Source: Chaenocephalus aceratus
Lineage: Eukaryota > Chordata > Actinopteri > Perciformes > Channichthyidae
DNA length: 64,000 nucleotides
Direction: 5' to 3'
Assembly (NCBI GenBank): GCA_023974075.1
Contig: CM043801.1
Location: 2,399,173-2,463,172, forward strand
Position numbers and translations under genes: made by a program. The notes below the pieces were generated by a model. That model was not told the DNA's origin and searched no databases. It was given only the letters and a program-made list of their open reading frames with translations. Of the stretch, positions 60,186-64,000 are shown piece after piece (the first letter of the stretch is position 1; every line of letters begins with the position of its first letter).

Positions 60186-61505
60186 GCGGGAGAAGATGGG
60201 TGGATGGATGGAACATTGCAGGAAAGCAATTATATTAAGTACTTTGTCAGGATTAATATGTATCTGTAGATACAAATGTCACTGTGTGTGCTGTGTGCTC
60301 TGCATGTGTGACCATTAAAAAGGGTTTCATCCCTCCATATTCTTCTTCTATACCCCCAAAGCTTTTTTTTATTCAAAAGAAGACCTTAACCTAAACGTAC
60401 TCTTTAATGTTTGAATTAAGCCTTATTAGTTTGTCTGTTTTGCACATCCTCCTATTAATATCTAATAATAAATAATACAATTCAATAACGTGCTTTACCC
60501 ACCAGGTGTCCCTTTCTATCAGCTCTGCACCTTTATGGTGTAAATACAGCCTATCTACCAATTGGATCAAATATAAAAGTCAGCCAAATTAGTATTGATA
60601 CTGCAAGGAGACGTATTGTGTGAAACGAAATGTAAGATGTTGTTTAATTGCTTATATATTTATGATCCACGTCACGTTTTCAGTTTTGGCGGCAGTTCTT
60701 CCTGCTTGTCTAGAAGTCTTCTCAGCAGGGCTCTATACATAGAGAACTACGGCAGATATGTAATACTTAATGCAGCCGAACCATGTATTACAATGCTGTT
60801 ATGTGATGACTTTCAAAGAGAAAAGCAAGCACACTCGGAATAAAGTTTTATTTTGTTTTTGAAAAACGTTTTCAGATTTCACATCACATAAACCCCAAAT
60901 CCCAGCATGCATTGCGGCTAAACCATCCAATCATCGAGCTGAGGATCTTGCCTACGTCAGTTTCCGGTTTCATTTATCACCGATGTATTTTGTTATACAC
61001 ACATTCCTTCACATTTACATTTTAATTTGCATTAAAGTATTTCGTGAGGCCTTCCAACATGTTTTTAAATATAACTACGGTTGTAGTTGAAGAGTTTATA
61101 AATTAACATGAACCGAAGCTGTTGCCTGGCAACTCAATCGCACACAACGTCACGTCCGTTAATTCCACATCCACACCAGATCTACACGATGGATTAACAA
61201 CGATTTACTACATTAATGTAGCCTTTGTTTCTGCTAAAAGAGGTGTCGACCAGCTGGGGGGGTAACAAGAAAATTGGCGTAATCGAGTGTGACTATTAAA
61301 AATAAATCATTATTATATTAATATTGACAATAACAACCGACCGTCGGGGTAGCATTTGCTTGGCATTTCCGGTATTTCTCCAATGGTTAACATGGGTTAA
61401 CAATACCGTGTAACTGTCACGTTTGAAGGGATGAAATCGTGACATCTTCACGTCTCCCAGCATGGTAATCGTCACAGGTTCACGTCTTGCCGTGATATCG
61501 GGTTG

Positions 61506-62072
61506 GATTATTGTGTGGGACCCTTTAACCCAGCGTTCTCAAAGTGTGGGGCGCGCGCCACTGGTGGGGCGCAGAGATGTGATAGGTGGGTCGTGAATGG
61601 ACGCGATGAACGGGAGATTTTTTTCTTTTATTTAAAAAAATATATGTTTTGGACCTCAGGCCGGAATCGAACCTGGTCCTCGCGGGCGGTAGTGGATTTA
61701 CAGCCGGAGACTCGCAAACGGCGGTGGACTTTCATAGCACCGCTGCACCGGACCTGCCGGAGCCGCCAGAGCCTCGCAACGGCGGGTGTTTGCAGCGGCG
61801 GATGCGGTTTACGGCGCAGCGGCACTATGAACGTCCACGGCCCACCTATGCCAGAGCCAGCCGCCCACCAACAGTAGCGGCCCAACGGGAAAAGTCCCGA
61901 ATCTCCTGATGGTCAATCCCCGAGCCCTGCTCACACACACAACTGAAACCAAGTCATTTGCAGACATATGTAAAAAATGTGAAACGCTCTCACACACTCT
62001 CTCACACACAGACACAACAGCGTTGCAGTCAGGAAGAAAAGCAATGTGGAGCGGCACCTCACCACTTCATAA
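61506..62072. other. Upstream region with a solo hAT end
   Basis: The sequence cagcgttctcaaagtgtggg at 61534 is a hAT-type end followed by gcgcgcgccactgg. No partner was delimited. Nothing else recognised. Confidence 0.35.
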
Positions 62073-62695
62073 CGGCCCGTCGACACTACAGCATCGAAAA
62101 ATGCTTTCAACGCTTCGCCCATTCATTTGAATGGGGTGACGTAGAAGATTTTTAAACTTCGCCGAACTGCATTGTGGGGAGCATGGCAATGGCTTTGCAA
62201 GATCACGAGCAATCTATCGGCATCAAAAGTTGAACAATGTTCAACTTTTGAGGCTCGATTGCTTGGCATCAGCCAATCAAATCCCGCGTATGCAAATCTG
62301 ACAGTACAAGCGCTAGCCAATCAAACCACATGTATGCTGGGAGTGACTACGCAGGTCATTTCCTCATATTCAAAAAATGAGGGAAAATTCATTATTGCGG
62401 TAGTGAATCACCCGGTGCTGTATGATCAGTCTCTGTTCATCTACCGCGATACAAACCGGAGGAGCGAGGCATGGAGGGAGGGTGGCAGAGACAGTGGGTG
62501 GAACTGGTAGGTTTTCGCCTGTTTGGGGATTTTATATCCAGTTTTACTTCGTTTTAAACATTGCTATTGCTTTGTATGCCGGGGGCGGGCGTGAGATTCC
62601 TGATTGGTTGTTGGTCGCCTTGGGCGCGATAAATCGCCAAGCCTCAGACACGCCCAGCTTCAAGATTTTTTGATGCCTGTAGTGTAGACAGGCCG
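62073..62695. mobile_element. PIF/Harbinger-like MITE, 623 bp, TAA duplication
   Basis: The ends cggcccgtcgacactacag and ctgtagtgtagacaggccg are inverted, flanked by TAA (62070-62072 and 62696-62698), as for PIF/Harbinger. A perfect 11-bp-arm palindrome (aaaagttgaac-aat-gttcaactttt) lies at 62225-62249. No transposase. Confidence 0.72.
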
Positions 62696-63921
62696 TAAGG
62701 AGTTTAAACCGTGACACTTTTCGAAATCCCGTTTGTGTCCCCCCATTTTACAAATAGGCCTATGTTTATTATTATCTATTAACGCAACCATCATCGCCAC
62801 GGAGGAGCACACAGCCTCTGTGAGCGAGCGAGACACAGAGACAGAGAGAGAGAGAGAGAGAGAGAAAACACACCTATCTATTTAATATAGCCTAGTTGTA
62901 CAAAATAAAGTAAGAAATCATTCCAATGTGTACTATAGGACAGTAAACAGTTTAAAAGGGGAGTGAATAGTAATGCATAAATAAAAAGAAAGAATGCTAA
63001 CTAGGTAACATAAGATAAGAATACACAAGTTTAAATGATTTGTTATTGGTTGTGATCATATTCTAAAGATGTTTGGATTATTGAAAAGTATACAGTTCCG
63101 TTTCATGAGTGTTGAGAGATGTATCCATACATTCATGTTGTGCTCAAAGTGCACCAGATTGATGCATTTAACTTCAACATTTTTAAAAAAATCATACATT
63201 TTCTTTTCACTGAAAACGGGTCCCACAGACCCAAACAGCACACAAAGGTTAAAGGTAAGCATATAATAATGTTAAAATGTGCTAAATATATACACTGCAA
63301 AAAAATTGAAAAAAGAGGAGCTCACAACTTATTTAATTTTTTTTAAAGTAGCTCTCATCCTAAAAAAGGTTGGAGACCCCTGTAATAGAACGATACATTT
63401 GACCATTTTAAGATCGGCCTACCATTTTATTGGAGCGGCGAGGAACAGGTGGGGCTTGAAAATACTGGAAACACTGGAACGCTGTCAAATCGGATGTGAT
63501 GTAACGCCCCAGCTCCGACCGCCAATGTAAATTAAACGCAGCATTAATCCCAATCCTTCATCATGACGTCAATGTGTGGCTGTGCAGAGGTGTAAAAGAA
63601 GACAGGGTTTGATCTTCTCTTCCTCTGGACTTATCTGTCCCCTGTCACATGGACATTCAAGTTGAACACTAACATCTGACAGGAAAGTCTGTCTGAAAAT
63701 GTATGTTTTTATTTTATCAATATCATTTCTCTCTGCTTACTATGATTGCCGGGTTTACGCTCAACCTTCCGGTGTTGCTGTTCAGAACAAATGCGCCTTT
63801 GAAAAGGTCAGACTACATGTATGTAATATTTGTTTTGGCCCCAAACCTTTACTGTCAATATTGCCTTTGAGAGGCGCTCCAAGCACATGTTTTATATCAC
63901 TTTTTTTTAACATAATCATAT
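62696..63921. other. Upstream region with dispersed repeat and decayed hAT end
   Basis: A (GA)n lies at 62840-62863. Positions 62880-63220 are another copy of the dispersed repeat (caccagattgatgcatttaa). A hAT-type end ggttggagacccctg finishes at about 63381. The rest has no recognised feature. Confidence 0.4.
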
Positions 63922-64000
63922 ACAGTGGGGCAAAAAAGTATTTAGTCAGCCACCAATTGTGCAAGTTCTCCACTTAAAAAGATGAGAGGCCTGTAATGTT
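63922..64000 (+). mobile_element. Left terminus of a Tc1-like transposon, cut by the window edge
   Basis: After a TA, the sequence starts tacagtggggcaaaaaagta and continues tttagtcagccaccaattgt and gcaagttctcc, a very common fish Tc1-like inverted terminal repeat. The body lies beyond position 64000, so autonomy cannot be judged. Confidence 0.75.

Larger units (their letters stand above)
58760..60211 (+). mobile_element. Rex3 (RTE-clade) LINE, 5'-truncated, 14-bp target duplication
   Basis: The element holds the C-terminal two thirds of a reverse transcriptase frame and ends a few bases after the stop in gatgggtggatggatgg, the short GATG-type tail known for Rex3. It is flanked by a perfect 14-bp duplication aacattgcaggaaa (58746-58759 and 60212-60225). 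It lies inside the loop of the inverted-repeat element and so is younger than it. Confidence 0.88.
57948..61505. mobile_element. Long inverted-repeat element, 3.56 kb, class unknown
   Basis: The left arm starts caacccgatatcacggcaag and the right arm ends with its reverse complement. Inverted similarity extends about 320 bp (57948-58270 versus 61190-61505) and resumes at 58273-58400 versus 60440-60570. The right arm holds about 610 bp (60575-61185) missing from the left. Near each end is a 21-bp direct repeat, gacgtgaacatgtgacgatt plus t (57967 and 58000). The flanks gatttatt and gattattg might be a damaged 8-bp duplication. No transposase is recognised. The loop contains a Rex3 insertion. Confidence 0.72.

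Noticed and set aside
61503..61877. 124-codon frame in GC-richer DNA
   Set aside because: It starts at the border of a hAT-type end; overlapping frames on both strands are equally open, and no homology is seen.

Overview
This is a piece of vertebrate nuclear genome, almost certainly from a teleost fish. It is AT-rich and carries long (TG)n, (CT)n and (GATA)n microsatellites. Decayed transposons of typical fish families fill it: many hAT-type elements, Rex3/RTE, an L1/Tx1-type LINE, DIRS, piggyBac-like, PIF/Harbinger-like, Tc1-like and a tRNA-derived SINE. There are no bacterial-type genes, CRISPR arrays or operons.

The window holds the 5' end of one host gene, on the minus strand. Two short exons, both below ordinary ORF length cut-offs, encode the start of a TOX-family HMG-box protein. 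Exon 1 (55181-55285) starts MDV..YPPPPQ and ends on a consensus donor. Exon 2 (19520-19585) is exactly 22 codons, the same length as the equivalent segment of human TOX and TOX2. Both junctions are phase 0. Everything between them is a roughly 35.6-kb intron 1; positions 1-19519 are the start of intron 2; the 5' leader and promoter lie at about 55286-55870; and 55.9-64 kb is upstream DNA. Whether the paralogue is tox2 or tox is not settled.

Intron 2 (1-19.5 kb) holds a hAT MITE (651-982), a possible three-exon antisense transcript with GC-box/TATA-like upstream sequence (2.4-3.9 kb), a piggyBac-like element (4830-5879), a 20-bp minisatellite (9.9 kb), a long-TIR element (11.7-12.4 kb), a Harbinger-like element with a duplicated end (14.65-15.84 kb) and a TTAA-flanked MITE (18.4-18.95 kb).

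Intron 1 (19.6-55.2 kb) holds three nested transposon stacks: 22.5-24.6, 37.3-44.3 and 45.4-49.2 kb. It also has a decayed DIRS retrotransposon (24.9-27.5 kb), a chimeric hAT (29.2-30.0 kb), a 165-bp (TG)n tract (30.65 kb) and clean hAT copies with 8-bp target duplications at 32.2, 36.6, 50.3 and 51.6 kb.

Upstream of the promoter are two copies of a MITE with a possible 9-bp target duplication (56.1-56.6 kb), a 3.56-kb long inverted-repeat element with a 5'-truncated Rex3 in its loop (57.9-61.5 kb), a Harbinger-like MITE (62.1-62.7 kb) and the first end of a Tc1-like element at the right edge.

Identifications rest on sequence reading and remembered family features; no database search was run. 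I found no convincing novel multi-gene system. The observations most worth checking are the cryptic TOX exons, the antisense spliced-transcript candidate, the inverted-repeat element and the nested stacks.
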